Assembly (NCBI GenBank): GCA_030141605.1
Contig: JAQGDQ010000006.1
Coordinates: forward strand, 1 to 64,000
Direction of reading: 5' to 3'
Source: Tubiluchus corallicola
Lineage: Eukaryota > Priapulida > Priapulimorpha > Priapulimorphida > Tubiluchidae
DNA: 64,000 nt
Made by a program: the position numbers and the translations under genes. The notes below the pieces were generated by a model. It was not told where the DNA came from. It saw nothing but the letters and a program-made list of their open reading frames with translations, and did no database searches. Of this stretch, positions 20,131-33,429 are shown one piece after another. Numbering within the stretch: the stretch's first letter is position 1; each line of letters begins with the position of its first letter.

Positions 20131-22104
20131 AATTTGCTCGAGAAAAGTAAAGAGCATCTATCTAGTAAACAGCTTAAGCGTTTACACGCCTTTCTCTTGA
20201 AAAACAACCAGCTATTTTATTCTGGACCAGCAGATATCGGCCGGACCAACGTGGTCCAGCACACCATCAACACTGGCAATCATGCGCCAATTAAAGTGCA
20301 ACCGCGGCGGCTCGGTGAAACGCAGCGCAAGCAGCTTGATGCAGCTATGAAAGAGATGGAAGCTCAAGGTGTGATCGAGCCTTCGTGTAGCCCGTGGTCA
20401 TCTGCAGTGGTTTTAGTCCGAAAGAAAAACGGGGGCACTAGATGCTGCATTGATTATAGAGCCCTAAATGCAATTACCATCAAAGACAGTTATCCTTTAC
20501 CCCGCATAGATGACTCGATAGATGCACTATCAGGCTCTGAATGGTTTTCCACCCTTGACTTGAAATCTGGGTATCACCAGGTCGAAATGCACCCTAACGA
20601 CAAGGAGAAGACGGCTTTTATTACACATAGAGGCCTCTGGCAATTCAAGGCTATGCCTTTTGGCCTGACGAATGCGCCAGCGACTTTCGAACGCCTTATG
20701 GAGCAGGTCCTGACTGGTCTTCATTGGCGTACCCTACTAATCTACCTCGATGACGTGATAGTTTATGGCCACACCTTTGACGAACACTTGGAGCGTCTAC
20801 AAGAGGTCTTCACTCGCTTCCAAGCAGCCGGACTTAAACTTAACGCTGAGAAATGTCTACTTACACAAAAGCAGGTAGCCTACCTTGGACACATTGTCAG
20901 TTCCCAAGGAGTACACACCGATCCTGCAAAAACTGATGCAGTAGCGAAATGGCCTATACCAACAAACTTGACTGAGCTACGTAGTTTTCTTGGCCTTTGT
21001 ACCTACTACAGGCGCTTCATCAAGGACTTTGCAAAAATAGCTGCTCCACTGCACGAACTAACTCGTAAACATCAACCTTTCTTGTGGCAGCAAGACCAGC
21101 AGCAGTCTTTTGAGAGACTTAAAGCCTTGCTTACTTCCTCTCCTGTACTGGCTTATCCTCAGTTCGATAGAGATTTCATACTTGACACCGATGCTAGTAA
21201 TGTCGCCATCGGTGCTGTACTCTCTCAAGTCCAAAATGGACACGAACGTGTAATTGCCTATTACAGTCAAATACTTAACCCTTCAGAACGCAATTACTGT
21301 GCTACTAGACGTGAACTCCTGGCCGTGATAAAAGGGGTGACCAACTTCCATCACTATCTTTACGGAAAACCCTTTTCTATACGTACCGACCATGCGGCAC
21401 TTCGCTGGCTTCACACGCTTAAGCGCCCTGAAGGCCAATTAGCTCGATGGCTTGCGAAATTGGACCAATATCAGTACAAGATAGAGCATAGGCCCGGTAA
21501 AAGTCACGCGAATGCAGACACGCTGTCTAGACGGCCATGCAAACACGAATGCTCTCATTGCAACAAACGTGAAATAAAATTTGAAACTCTGAGAACAGCT
21601 AACAATTCAGAAGCTGAAAATAGCAAAAATGCCTTACAGCCAGCCTGGAGAAGTAAAATTGACAGCGAAATTAATCAGGCATCAAGATGTGTGAAGCCAG
21701 AAATCACTGAACCGGCAAAATTTGTCAAAGTTGGTACAACTTTGCGTGATACTGAATTACATTTTAAAGAACGTCAATTAAATGATAAAGATCTAGCACC
21801 AGTCATAGCGTTTCTTGAAACGTCAAGCGAAAAACCAACATGGGAACAGCGATCACCCCTTAGCAGAGAAGCTAAAGCGGTTTTAGCGCATTGGGACACA
21901 CTGCGTTTAAGAGATGGCATTTTGCAGCGGAAATGGGAAAGCCCTGAAGGGAGTCTTACTCGCTGGCAATGGTTAGTCTCTCGCGCTTTTCGCGAAAAAG
22001 TTTTAACGGAAATGCATTCATCTCCAACTGCAGGCCATTTGTCGATTTGCGTTGCGATTAAGATCATCTCTATAATAAACGTTTTACAATTAATGTCGAC
22101 GTAA
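20131..22104 (+). pseudogene. Gypsy pol, RT-RNase H portion with truncated integrase
   Basis: This continues the protease frame immediately after the TGA, so one base change separates the two halves. RT motifs include FSTLDLKSGYHQV near residue 140, MPFGLTNAPATF, and the catalytic YLDD at about residue 204 (20743-20754). RNase H follows with LDTDASNVAIGAVLSQ (about residue 350) and HANADTLSRRPC (about residue 460). The H2C2 zinc-binding start of integrase appears as MHSSPTAGHLSI and then loses frame; DDE catalytic residues are absent. The copy therefore cannot integrate on its own. Confidence 0.9.
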
Positions 22105-22140
22105 CAAAACGACACTTACTACAAGCCGACCCCATGTTTG

Positions 22141-25100
22141 TTTATCGCATACGTGTTTTTCAAATCCCAGTTTTAAAGACAATGCGACACAAACATTTTA
22201 CTTGTGGTTATAAAAATAACCGAAGCTGCTATTTACATTGTACGTTTTCCAGTTACACTCTAAACACATTTCATTCTTTTTTCACGATCAGAGCTTGCAA
22301 GAAGGATTTACGGTAATGTAGAAAATTTCAAGGTGTTAACACTTTCAGCCTTGTAGAACGAATCTGTGTAGCAAGCCACTGGCATGCCAGTTAACAATGG
22401 CAAAAGCATAGTTCAATAGTAATCATGGTCATTTGAGAAAAAAGGAGTTTTTTTATTGCGCCGCGTCTTAACGTTAGTGAAATGGGGTTGAAAACATAAA
22501 AAGAAACATTATTTGCAAGGCTACCTATCTAGCTGCCTTTATTATATCTTATTGAAAATATGTTTCATTTTCGAAAATTGTCGCAGTTGGCTGTATGCAA
22601 ACCCATAAGTTTGTGCCGCATTCCGTGACTTCTGTCAGTAGGATTCTTTTTAAAGAAGAGCAATAAATAGTACAAAAAGGAATTGTTGTTGTCTTCCCGA
22701 TGCAAAAGACAAGTTATATGCTCATGCATGCATAAACAAGTTATTTTTTACATAATTATTCCAATTTTCAGTGAAAATTATAATCATCACCTCGGTTTCA
22801 AATTGGCCATGTTTTGCATGGATCATGCATGAGTGTCATTGAGGAAAAGAAGTCCAAGGTTTTTACGTATCAAGAAGCTCAACTATACCCCTAGCGGAAT
22901 TTGTTTTCTCTGTCATTAATTCAATTTTATGACACATTAGTATGACAATAACTCAATGTATAGAATGACTATCCTCTAAAGTACAATTTGTACTGTTTTT
23001 TAACGGAAATTCTATTAAAAGTGTGTGAGAAGAGCATATTTCATTGTTGATTTACTGGATTGCTAGTGCCGTTCGTATCTGAGGAATGAGGATGCCCTAA
23101 AACACATGTGTATTGTGTACAGAGGTATTTAATAGTAAGAGGAGTGTTACGTGCGTCTCTTATTGTTCTAAAAGTTTCAAAGTTAGCAATTGCATTGGAA
23201 TGTAGAGGATGCCACAAGATCGTAGTAGAAATACTTGTCTCGAGTATTAAAAGCGTTTAACGACCCATTTTCAGTTTCAACAACCAGGACCAATTTATTA
23301 ACTCCCTTTTGTAACGTAAAGCTTAAATACCTAGACGGCTCACTTCACTGTTTAGCCACCCATGCGCATTTAGCAATCAACAATAACTGTTGACAGACTG
23401 GACCAACAACAGGTTTTTCCAAAAAGAGAAAGTTGCATAAAATTCGACTAAAGGGAGTGACGGGCCCAGTGAACTAAAAGCTTTCTGACTTATTTAAAGT
23501 TTTCTCAACTCTTGAGCAAAGTGAATGACACTTGAGATACACACACCTTTCAAAAACGGTTATGCAGAAGCAAGTTAAGTTAAATTAGGCTAGAGAAAAA
23601 CACGAAAGTGACGTGCGCTTTTGGTAAAGAAGAAATTAGGGTCAATTAACAAGTGGTCAAACACAAAACTTAAACTTTTTTCTCCGCCCACCTCCAAAGA
23701 AAACGCTACGATAGTGAAGGAATGATCACGTCTGCGTAAAACACTAGTTATTTAAAATTTTACATACGGTTTTAACTATCTGCGTAACCCTAAAGCATAA
23801 CGTGCACAGGCATATTATCTACATTAAATTGCTCGGCCTGTAACTGTAACTCCAAACTTTTCCGCAACCTATTTTATACAAATTTGCATTAAAAGTTAAA
23901 GCCACCAATCCATCTTCACACAAGTTCACAGCCCAAATGGCTACTATCATTGTTCCTGTATAAATAAAAATCACGCAAATCTGCAACTATGTATACCTGA
24001 ATTTAAAAACTACACCGTTGCTGTTAGAGTTGTCCTTGCAACAAGAGGGCTTAATTACTACAACTTGTTGGAATATAACTCACAGGAAACCGTGAAAACG
24101 TGTACGCTTGGGTCCACGTTGACCTAATACCAAGAAATGCCAAAATCATGCCTTCGCAAACGAATCTAAGCGCGATGGAATAGTAAAGACTTGTGCGCTG
24201 ATCTAGTATGTGATAGTTCCCATAAGGAACCAGATGGCTACACTGTTAAACTCTGTGGGTGAACTAGTTCTTAACCTTCATTAAGGTTAACTGAATGGAA
24301 TTCCACAAAAATTTTAAAGGGAGACGAACAAGACGTTACTTATGTACGACAATGTAAGTTGGAGGTGATTCAAACCGCTTGCAGAATAAAATCCTTAAAC
24401 CCTATGTGCTTAGATTGACAGGACAATGGGACACATGTTCTAAGTAAACGTATAAGCAGCAGTTACAACTTTAACAGTTCTGAACGATTTTAACTTATAT
24501 TGGCGTTGCACAGTGTTGTGTGACTATCGAATCACAGTGTTGCTTCTTGGTAGTGCATTAGTAGCGCATATTATGCCGAAACTCTTCTCGTGACAAAGTT
24601 GAAAGAATTTGCTTTCTTATTTGCTTGTTGTAAAGTGAAAGTCAAGTATTATTTGTTTACTCAAGCCAATTTGAGTAAAATTATTTCAACGAATCAATAA
24701 TATCCCTAGATTCTAATTTTAAAACTTTACGGCAAGAGAAGTTCCTATCGTGCGTTTCATTAGTCACCTTCAGTCCGTCGAGTAACAGGGAACTTTTTGC
24801 ATTTTAGGTTAGCTAGGCTACTGGAACTAAGATAGTGGCAAAGAAAAACGGGCGAGTGGGCAAAAGTCGACCATTTTTACTGAATCATGGAAACCAATAT
24901 TTATTGAATGTCCTGCTATCGTACATAAAAAATCAGAGAAGCCTGATTCCTGACGTACTGAAACTGAAGCAGCATTATTAGATTTTCTATAGTTGTAATT
25001 TTTACCCCCCTTTTGCTGAATCACGAATTTAAATTTTCATTTATTATCACCCTGATCACTGCTTCCATCATCTTTACCTCCACCATCATTACGACCTTCA

Positions 25101-28100
25101 CCATCATCCTATCTCGTTGCGTTCGCGTCTTATTTTTTCTTATTTTACTTACGTGAACGGCAAAACAAATTCGTTTAAAGAAAACTGGTTTCTAAAGGTT
25201 TTAGGTGGATTATTTTAGCAATTTACCTAATTTTTGGCTATGCATATGGGCCCAATACTGCACATATACTATAAAATAGCATGTAAAAAGAACAAAGATT
25301 ATTGTTCTGGAGCGATCTGAACTGCGGGATAAACTTTGTGATATAGTTCAAGGTTTTCGTTTTGTGCCACATTCTTGTGACGAGACAGACTAACAGATTA
25401 ATGTTCAAATCTATAATAATCTTAGCGTTTTTATGTTTGATGTAGAATTTCCTGTGAGTCACACACTGAGTAAATGATCTGCGGGCATTGCAATTGACTA
25501 GATGATGGTGTTATACGTCTGGAAATTTTGTTGCAATTTTGATCGGAAATAAGCTTACTCACTCTCGTGAAATTTAAGAAATTTTTATTTGGGCAGGACA
25601 TAGGCCTATATGCGGATGACCAAAATTTTCGCAACAAATTGTCAGTGGCTCAGCCCGTGTACATACAAAATATGGCAAACAAGGTGTACGCAAGATTTGT
25701 GCACCTGAAATAGATTTTCAAGGCCACGTAAAACCAATCTATCAATCAACTTTTAACTTACACTTAATTGAATGACAGTTTCGGCGTTTCACGAAACATG
25801 ACATAAACACATGTAAACTGCATGCAACATAGTCCAAGGTCAGTAAAAAAGTTAACTTGTAATCCTGTGTACAGGCATTTTTCTGTATCACCATTATACA
25901 CTTATTTTGCTTTAGATTAGAAACAGAAAGTATATGTAAGTAAACATATAGATTGTTTGACTGTTATATAAATGTAATGAAACAACTGAAAATAAAAACG
26001 TTTAGTGAATGTATAATACATAATTTGTGGAATGCCAGGCCCGCAAAGCAAAGAACGGTAAACTAAGGTTCTTCTTCCTTTACATAATAACTCGAGTAGA
26101 AATCTTAAGAACTGGAACGTTTAACGAAACATCACACAATAAAACATTAAAAAGACATTATTAAGAAAGAAACTGCTTATCGTGAGCTACCAAAAGAGAT
26201 TGAATTGCACAATGTGCAGTGTATTTTGTAATACACACAAAACTATTAGGCGAGTAGGGATAACGCTAAAATGCCGATTTGCGGGAATTAATTACGACAC
26301 AAATGCTTTTTGTTTTTTCTGCATCAGTATGTTATATAGTATTCCAGAAAAATTCCCTGTTTGGGAAAACTTTTTAGGGACTGTTGAAATTTTGGCTTAG
26401 ATGAGCACCTGAAAATGTAGAAATTTGTGCATGGCAAGGATAAGGGTATGCGTACAATTTTGTAGCCACGTAAGATGCCTCTGTTAGTATTGTGCTGTGC
26501 TCCATTGCGATCATGCGGATAGTAGCAGAAAAAGTTTTGAATAGTCCGTCATGGCGCGCTACCCTAAAAACTGTCCCGTCTTAGAATGGCCCGAAAATGT
26601 ATTTATTGATACCCTGCTTATTTTTCTCAAGCGACTTTTTAGTTCTTCTGTGGGTTTCTATCTATACAGTGCACTGCTCTCGGCGCTGTTATATAAAATT
26701 TCAGCATCAGTAGTTACTCAGAGTGGGGCATTAGTTCGCATGGGGCATTTTGTGCAAACCAATCAAAACGCATGTTAACTTAGATATATTGGACGTTTAA
26801 ATAAAACGTTACCTATTTCCAATATACTCCAACATTGCACAACTTACTTTTAATAAGGCAACGTAGATAGCCAAAGTGATTGATAGTACAGTATATTGCC
26901 TCATTCTGTTTAGCTAATTAGGGCTAATTGGTGCTAGAATGCTTCCCATTAAAATATTACCAAAAAATGACAAACGACTTTCAATGCATATTTTTCAATT
27001 TATCAGCCTAAAACTTTTATGTTTATGTGATGAATAATCTCCGTTACGTTTGCATTTCATTAAATTTTCAAAAGTCTATCCATGTGCAAAATGGGAAGTT
27101 ATTTTGGCATAATGAAACGTCCCATGTAGATTAGCCAACAATGACAGTACTGATCTTTTTGTGAGTATGTAATGCCGCTTAGCTTAGGTTACCATATATG
27201 TTATATAATAAAATAAAATGTTATTCACGTAAATTGGTTGCTATGGTTGCTGTGTAATACTGCGTAAAAAAAGAATATTTGAGATTACTGGCCCCTCTAC
27301 TGTGGGGTTCTTTATTAATATTTGTTAAGAATTATTTCCGTGTTATATCCTCCAGACCTACAGGTTTAAGAAATGCATTTTGCTGCCTAATTATTTCACC
27401 AAGGTCGCGCTGACTTGAGATTTACTGTCTTGAATTCTTTTTTTCCCAAAGGCTACACGACGTGGTACTATACATTAATCTTACTGTGAATTGTACAACA
27501 AATGCACTCGTTAAAATTCTGTTAGTGTGCTGCTAATAGTGAGTAATAAAATCCTAGTTGTGGTCAAGCATTCCTGGAATCTACTACGCAAGTTACAACA
27601 ACTAAAAGCATTTTACAGTCACAGACAAATTCAGAAGTTTTTATACTTAAAAACATTCTGTAAGTGTGATTTTTACAACTTCGTAAAATATTGGTAAATT
27701 ATGTTAAGTTTTCTTTTGTTATAATATCAACTGTAGTAACAGGGCGAATCTTTTATCATTGGAATACAAAATATCGTATTGTAATTATCAAGAAAGAATA
27801 TTATCATATTACCTTTTTTCTGTCTAGTAGGTATATTATACGTATTAGCAACTTCTTGGGATATTAATATGACCATTGTTGGTCACACACCCATTCAATA
27901 GCAATAAGCCATTTATCGCAGTCGTTCATTCTTGCATATAAATTAAGGTAATTTTGTTCAACTTTGGTAACCTATGGTCGGAAAATGGTAGTACATAATG
28001 TAGATGAATTAATTTTAAACAGTTGCCTGCTTCACGGCGGCTTTTGGCTTTTACCAAGCACTATTAATATATTTGACGTAAAGTGCCTAGGCGTTTTTAT

Positions 28101-28130
28101 GAAAAAAAGATCATACAAAAGCGAAAACCA
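22141..28130. other. AT-rich non-coding stretch
   Basis: I found only short ORFs lacking recognisable domains, and no convincing splice-bounded exons. The largest unassigned ORF is at 26551-26778, a hydrophobic plus-strand 75-codon frame. If gene B continues to the left of 32176, part of this interval would be its intron or last exons. A scan by eye for another C-X2-C-X12-H-X5-H finger on the minus strand was negative but not exhaustive. Confidence 0.45.
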
Positions 28131-28137
28131 GAGATAC

Positions 28138-28210
28138 AGGAGAGAGAGAGAGAGAGAGGGAAAGAAAGATAGAAAGAAAGAGTGAAGAGAGAAAGTGGGT
28201 GAGAGAGCTT
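28138..28210. repeat. Purine tract with short (GA)n
   Basis: An AGAGAGAGAGAGAGAG run at about 28141-28158 is followed by GAAA/GAGA-rich purines to about 28205. The overlapping ORF tail of Arg, Glu and Lys is an artefact. Confidence 0.8.
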
Positions 28211-28595
28211 GATTAGGTGTTAAAAACTTTTATATTTTGCTGAATAAATAAACAGCACGGTAATACTCACACTTACCTAACAATTACAAACGTGACAAAC
28301 CGAATTTATTTTAGATCGTTTTGTGGGTTAAAGTAAAGTTAGCATAATTAAAAACTTGTGTGTTTTGATACAACATTAATTTTTACTGTATAGTCTCACA
28401 AATATGCACTTTCTGAATTAAAGAAACTAGGTTACAATTTTGTTTTAACTGTTATCTTGCGCTGTGACTTTATAATGAAGATTTTGAGCGTGACCAGTGA
28501 AATAATATGTTCTGCCAGCACAACTGTGCGAGTTGGTTATAAAAGCAAAAGTCTTTACCGGCTTCTATAGCAAAAGATACAAATTTGAGAAAACA

Positions 28596-28597
<2 letters not shown>

Positions 28598-28686
<89 letters not shown>
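28598..28686. repeat. (TAA)n microsatellite, about 30 copies
   Basis: An uninterrupted trinucleotide repeat, read as poly-Asn on one strand and poly-Ile on the other. Its perfection suggests it is polymorphic. Confidence 0.97.
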
Positions 28687-28699
28687 TGCTGGAGTGTAA

Positions 28700-31600
28700 A
28701 TAATCACAAACCTATCACCTGGGTTTGTATATATCATAGGAAGAAGTCAGCTCAGTTGTATTTGTATGCAGTTTTGAGCTATAGGAGCAGTAGATTTTAA
28801 CATTTTGTAAAGATGAATTGTTAAGAAAGTTTTCAAAGATGATGTATAATATCGACATTTGTTTAATATAGGACATAAAAATCTAGGGTTTGTTAGATTA
28901 ATAAATCTAATTGACTAACAATTACTTGAATTTCCCCTGTAATAACACATTAGTTCTTAATGACAAGAATAGTTACAATAAACGAAAAAATTCCACAATG
29001 AAAAAACAAGGGAAAAAAGAAAAAAGAACACAAAGTTTCACTGCAGTTTTTCTGCAGGTGAACAGAAAAAAAGAAAAAAGATCACAAGAATTACTAGAAC
29101 TACGGAGCTAATTTTTGGTGAGGTTTTTGTTTATATTGTTACCACGTAAAAAGGCTATCACACCAAAAAGGATTGTACTTGGGCGTAAGAAAAAATACAG
29201 AAACACGCAGATAAAAACACAACGGAAAAACAAAGAAGTATAACACCCTGTCCACAGTCACAAAGCAGAATAGGACACATTAGAGGCTAATGTTGCATAC
29301 CACTCTGTTGCCCCATCTTTCGAGAGTTAATTTGGTGGATGTTAGTCTCATTAGTCTACGTACTTGCGTTACATGTTAAACTATTTCACGAGCCAGTATA
29401 ACAATTAAATATGTATAGGATTATAAAAGCATACGGTATTATTATTTCTTGCAATTCTTGTTTTTAAAGTTTGTCCATGACGACCCTTTTGATTTAGCGT
29501 CTCAGACGTAAAACAACTGCAACACTGCCATGATATTAGCGATGAGTCAGCAATGTAATCATCATACACTGATACTATGAAGGTCAATAACATTCCATAA
29601 CACGAAGAACAGGACTTAGCCATCATTAGCTTGAGCCATGGGCGACCTCTGAATTAACATTTTCTATTTTAGCTGACACTGTAAAAATGACTATAATCTA
29701 TAATATCCAAGGAAAGCTGGCTTTATGCGCCTCTCATAAGCATATATGGCAAAGTGGTAATTTTTCTATCCTTCAGATTACAGAAGTATGGCTGTATAAG
29801 TAAAAGACTAAAAACCGCTCCTGAACAGTTACCGGTTTGCAATTTTGTTTTACAAAATTACCTTTAAACTATCATAGAACAGGTCATATAATTATATAGA
29901 TATCATGCTAAAAGCGGCATTAAGGAAAACAATGACTGAAACGATTTGCTATAATTTGGAAATCTTTGTGTTTAACAGAAACATTTATATGTTCCCATTT
30001 TGAATACGCACTTCTTTTAAACTCCTCTCATTGCACTTGATTAATTAAAAATGCACTTGATAGTTGCACTTGATGGAACTTGTACTTCTTTTGCGAAGTT
30101 TCGTCGCACCCTCATAATCATCTCTTTCGGTTCTCCACCCAAATATTATATTTTTTGTCAGAAATATAGAAACATTGTCGATATCATTGACTCCAAATAT
30201 CTATAGTTTCCTGAAAATTCGTTACACTCACTATCAATTAATTCATATATAGTCCGCAAACGTTTTTTCTTCCCATAATTTTCCTATATTTTGTGGATCA
30301 ACTTGTAAAAAACTTCCTCCATTTACATCCGATTAAAGGAGTAACCAAACACCTGGAAGTTAGCCCAGATGTCTTTATAATTTGAAAGATAAACACGTTT
30401 TTCATATTTGTACAATTACAGCCTTCAAAATGACTTTTGTAAAATATCTGATGACGTAGCCATCATTTCAACAGCGGCTAAAAGGAGGGACCAATTACGC
30501 CCCACCTTTATTTTACAGGAATCAAACAGAAGGGAGCAATTATTGTGTGTCATGAAGTGTTACAAATATGTAGAATGAGTAAAATGACAAGTAAATTTCC
30601 CTGAAGGTAAACTTTGGGGAGGACTTATCCACTAGTAATGTAAGAGCAGAAAATGATAAACGGCTTATTGACCTATCTTACAATATTAGAAATCAGTAAG
30701 AAGGAATTGTCTAGATGTGTTTATGTAAACGTGTTGCTGAAATTGAGTTTTGGCAGAAAACGGTCTAAAAATAACGTCTTAATTTCAAGTCTGCATAGTC
30801 AAGAATGCGCTTAAAATGGGCATATTACGCAAGTTCTCAAATACGCTTGAAAAACTGCCCCGCTATTGAAAACGTAATTAAATAGATCGTAACTGCAAAC
30901 TTTACCAGTTTATAATTTTTGATATCAGACGGTTGCGTAACAAAAGGAGCTTCGACGACATCTATTTGGCGAATTTTTTTCACTGCAGAGTCCCAAACAC
31001 CTCTAAATTCCAAAACACGGTAGCAACATTGCTACGCTTAAAATACGTATTTAAAGCAAGCCTACAAAACATAGACTTTCACTATTAAATGGATCATATA
31101 TGGGATATTCTCCCGAGTTTCCCCCGAGGAGCAGGCAACGACAATATTCTTCTTCTCCAACCTTCATCAGAGGAACGGTTGTTGGCGCATCCTTCAAGCT
31201 TTTTCCACACAACTAGACGAGTTAAAAATGCAATCATTCCGGATTTAATTTCCTGCAGGGTAATGGGAGGGGCAGAGCGCAAAAGTTAAGAAACAGCTAA
31301 TCGTATGTTTAATGGAGTAAAACTTAATTTGAAGGTGCTAAATGAAAATAGTTTTACGCGCTGTGCTCTTATGCAACTGTCCCCAGAACATCCTTCACGG
31401 TATCAAACAGTAAAACAAAGCGAATGCATTTAGGTTTTATATCAAATTGTGCACACAGACACAATCGTTTCTCTTCAAAAAAAGCAGACATGCAAACAGA
31501 TTAACATGGTGAAACGTGAAACTGGTTCAAGGGCAATTTCTTGTTCGAATTTTTACTAAAGTGCGTAGAATGAGGCGGTGCGGGGAACATAGTCTCCCAC

Positions 31601-32170
31601 CTTATGTTTGTTATGAAAATAAATAATGTAAATTGCTGGGATTATTTGGAAAACACAGACTCCATAGACATGAACGCATACAATGCTCATGCAAATACGT
31701 TGATTGTTAAACGCTTCACCACATAATTATGGGAAAAATTTCGAGCAGATGGCAGAAAACTTACACCATATATCTTAACTGATAATCACAACAGTTATTA
31801 TATTCCGTAGAAATAATTGTTGGCATTTCATTGCCGTATCATTACCGTACATTACCATTACCTTACACTCGATTAGCCATGATTACAGCACTCTTATCGA
31901 TTACTGCTACAATGAGATCTGAATCTTCAGTGATGGAACTTTTTCTTTATGTTCTCTGTATTCTTCGAATTTTGGCACTCAGACCGACCAAATCATAAAA
32001 TTTCATATAATTAAATGTGGGAAAGGATTTTTCACGCAATCGCAATTAAATATATTTAAAAGAAAACAGCTCCTCAGTCGACATGTAAGTAACGCACGAG
32101 CGTGACCTTGCATAGCTTTAAAACAGTAGCAAGACAAGAAGCACTAAAATAAAGAAAAAAAGAAGCCAGG
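28700..32170. other. AT-rich non-coding stretch (possible gene B intron or 3' region)
   Basis: No supported gene. Paired opposite-strand ORFs at 31089-31289 lie in a slightly GC-richer patch but show no domain. A minus-strand ORF at 29405-29626 includes CCSC and RHGQ residues but not the zinc-finger spacing. Confidence 0.4.
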
Positions 32171-32175
32171 CTTAC

Positions 32176-32745
32176 CAGTAGTTTCGCTTAGTATGGTCAT
32201 GGAACGGACACGTTTATTGTGTTTAGATCCCAGTAAATGAGCTTCCAGTTGCCTTTGTGAGTTGAAGCATAGATGGCAGGTTTCGCAGAAGGCAGACGAG
32301 CATCGTTTCTTTGCAAATTTCTTACCCATCACATTCTCAATTACAGCCTTTGTCACCGGATCCACCGTAGTGGCAATGTCCACCGACCCTTCACTGCCTC
32401 CGTCACTTCCACTGGCCGGAGAAAGCAACGATTGGCTCGATCCGGACTGCGCTGTCTGCATGCCGGATACATAGGAGCTGACCGATCCTTGGTATGAGCC
32501 ACTGCAGTAGCCGCTCGGGCTTGGACTGTTGACCGTGGTCAGGTACGTTGTATCGCAGTTGTTGTAGGGTACACTGTAGCAAGTGGGTGGAGCAGTATAG
32601 GTGGCGGGAAAGTTGTAAATGTATGGCTGGTTTTGAGCTGGTGCAAAGCCAGTGGGTGCCATGTTACTGGGAATGAATGTACAATTCGTCGGGCTGACGC
32701 AGTTCATATCTGTGTATGTAGGTCCTGGTTGAGGCGGAATACTTC
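32176..32745 (-). CDS. Gene B exon with U1/JAZ-type zinc finger 2
   Basis: This 570-base minus-strand exon has an acceptor TTTTGTTACAG and a donor GTAAGC. It completes a Gly codon (G plus GA) from the 35076-35254 exon, begins SIPPQPGPTYTDMNC, and passes through about 130 residues rich in Pro, Ser, Tyr, Thr and Gly. It ends with the finger CETCHLCFNSQRQLEAHLL (C-X2-C-X12-H-X5-H, completed by GSKH). It leaves one base for another exon. The finger class is that of ZNF385, ZNF346/JAZ and ZMAT proteins, which bind RNA, often double-stranded, in the nucleus. Reading through the donor would add GKPGFFFSLF and a stop, an unlikely alternative end. Confidence 0.85.
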
Positions 32746-32872
32746 CTGTAACAAAATTAACAAAATTCTGTTAGTATACGTACGTAAGAGAAATTATTAT
32801 GATAAAAAAGTCTAAGCTTTTGGGAGAAGTCAAATTGTGAGCCGTTAATGTGACAACTTTTGTAACATTCAG

Positions 32873-33224
32873 GGTTGCCGTGGATATGAAATTTCACATC
32901 AATAAGTCCACAGTCTACAAATTTGTGGCTATCCGTGGATACATCCGTGCCTATCATCTACGATGTGATACTTTCTGATATGATTCGATATGTTTACTTT
33001 CTGAATACATTCACTCCTACTTCATACTAGTAGGTATTGAAAGTGTAAGAAACCAAAGAAAATGATATCTGTAGTTGGTTAAACCAAAACGTGCTTTTAT
33101 TAAATGCACAAACGTGTACTGGAGGACGTAAATGCTGTCATAAAATGCATAAAGTGTAACAATGGATACATCTACGGTAAGCTCTATGTCTGCCATGGAC
33201 ATATCCATGAGATCCACGGCAACC
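32873..33224. repeat. Inverted-repeat-bounded segment in gene B intron
   Basis: GGTTGCCGTGGAT at 32873-32885 is the exact complement of ATCCACGGCAACC at 33212-33224. Inside are several scattered GTGGATA and TCCATGGA words in both orientations, continuing to about 33425. This might be a small decayed MITE. No target-site duplication was seen. Confidence 0.4.
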
Positions 33225-33429
33225 AACAGACTCGTCTAACAGCAACAGCAAGTCCATTTTGGTAACCACGAAAATACATTTTTGTTTAATAGTGGACAGA
33301 CTAATCTGATTTTGACAAAAAGGTCACCAAGTAATCATTTAGAATATATGTACTTATTAGGTATAGGCAAAATTAGCTAAGAAAAAACATATTTTTCGTG
33401 GATATACGCTTCCATGGATATAGTTTCCA

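Larger units (their letters stand above)
16931..22140 (+). mobile_element. Ty3/Gypsy LTR retrotransposon, 3' truncated
   Basis: The order is candidate LTR, gag, protease, reverse transcriptase, RNase H and the first residues of the integrase zinc-binding region. This is the Ty3/Gypsy gene order. Coding similarity fades at about 22040-22130, where the reading frame is lost in a KRHLLQADP-like remnant. The rest of integrase and the 3' LTR are missing. The intact gag and the single pol stop suggest a fairly recent insertion that later lost its 3' end. GC content and codon choice differ from the surrounding AT-rich sequence. It lies on the strand opposite to both host genes. Confidence 0.92.

Noticed and set aside
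28555-28800. Poly-Asn and poly-Ile ORFs
   Set aside because: Translation of the (TAA)n microsatellite.
29405-29626. Third zinc finger of gene B around CCSC...RHGQ
   Set aside because: The Cys and His spacing does not fit C-X2-C-X12-H-X5-H, and no clean splice sites bound it.
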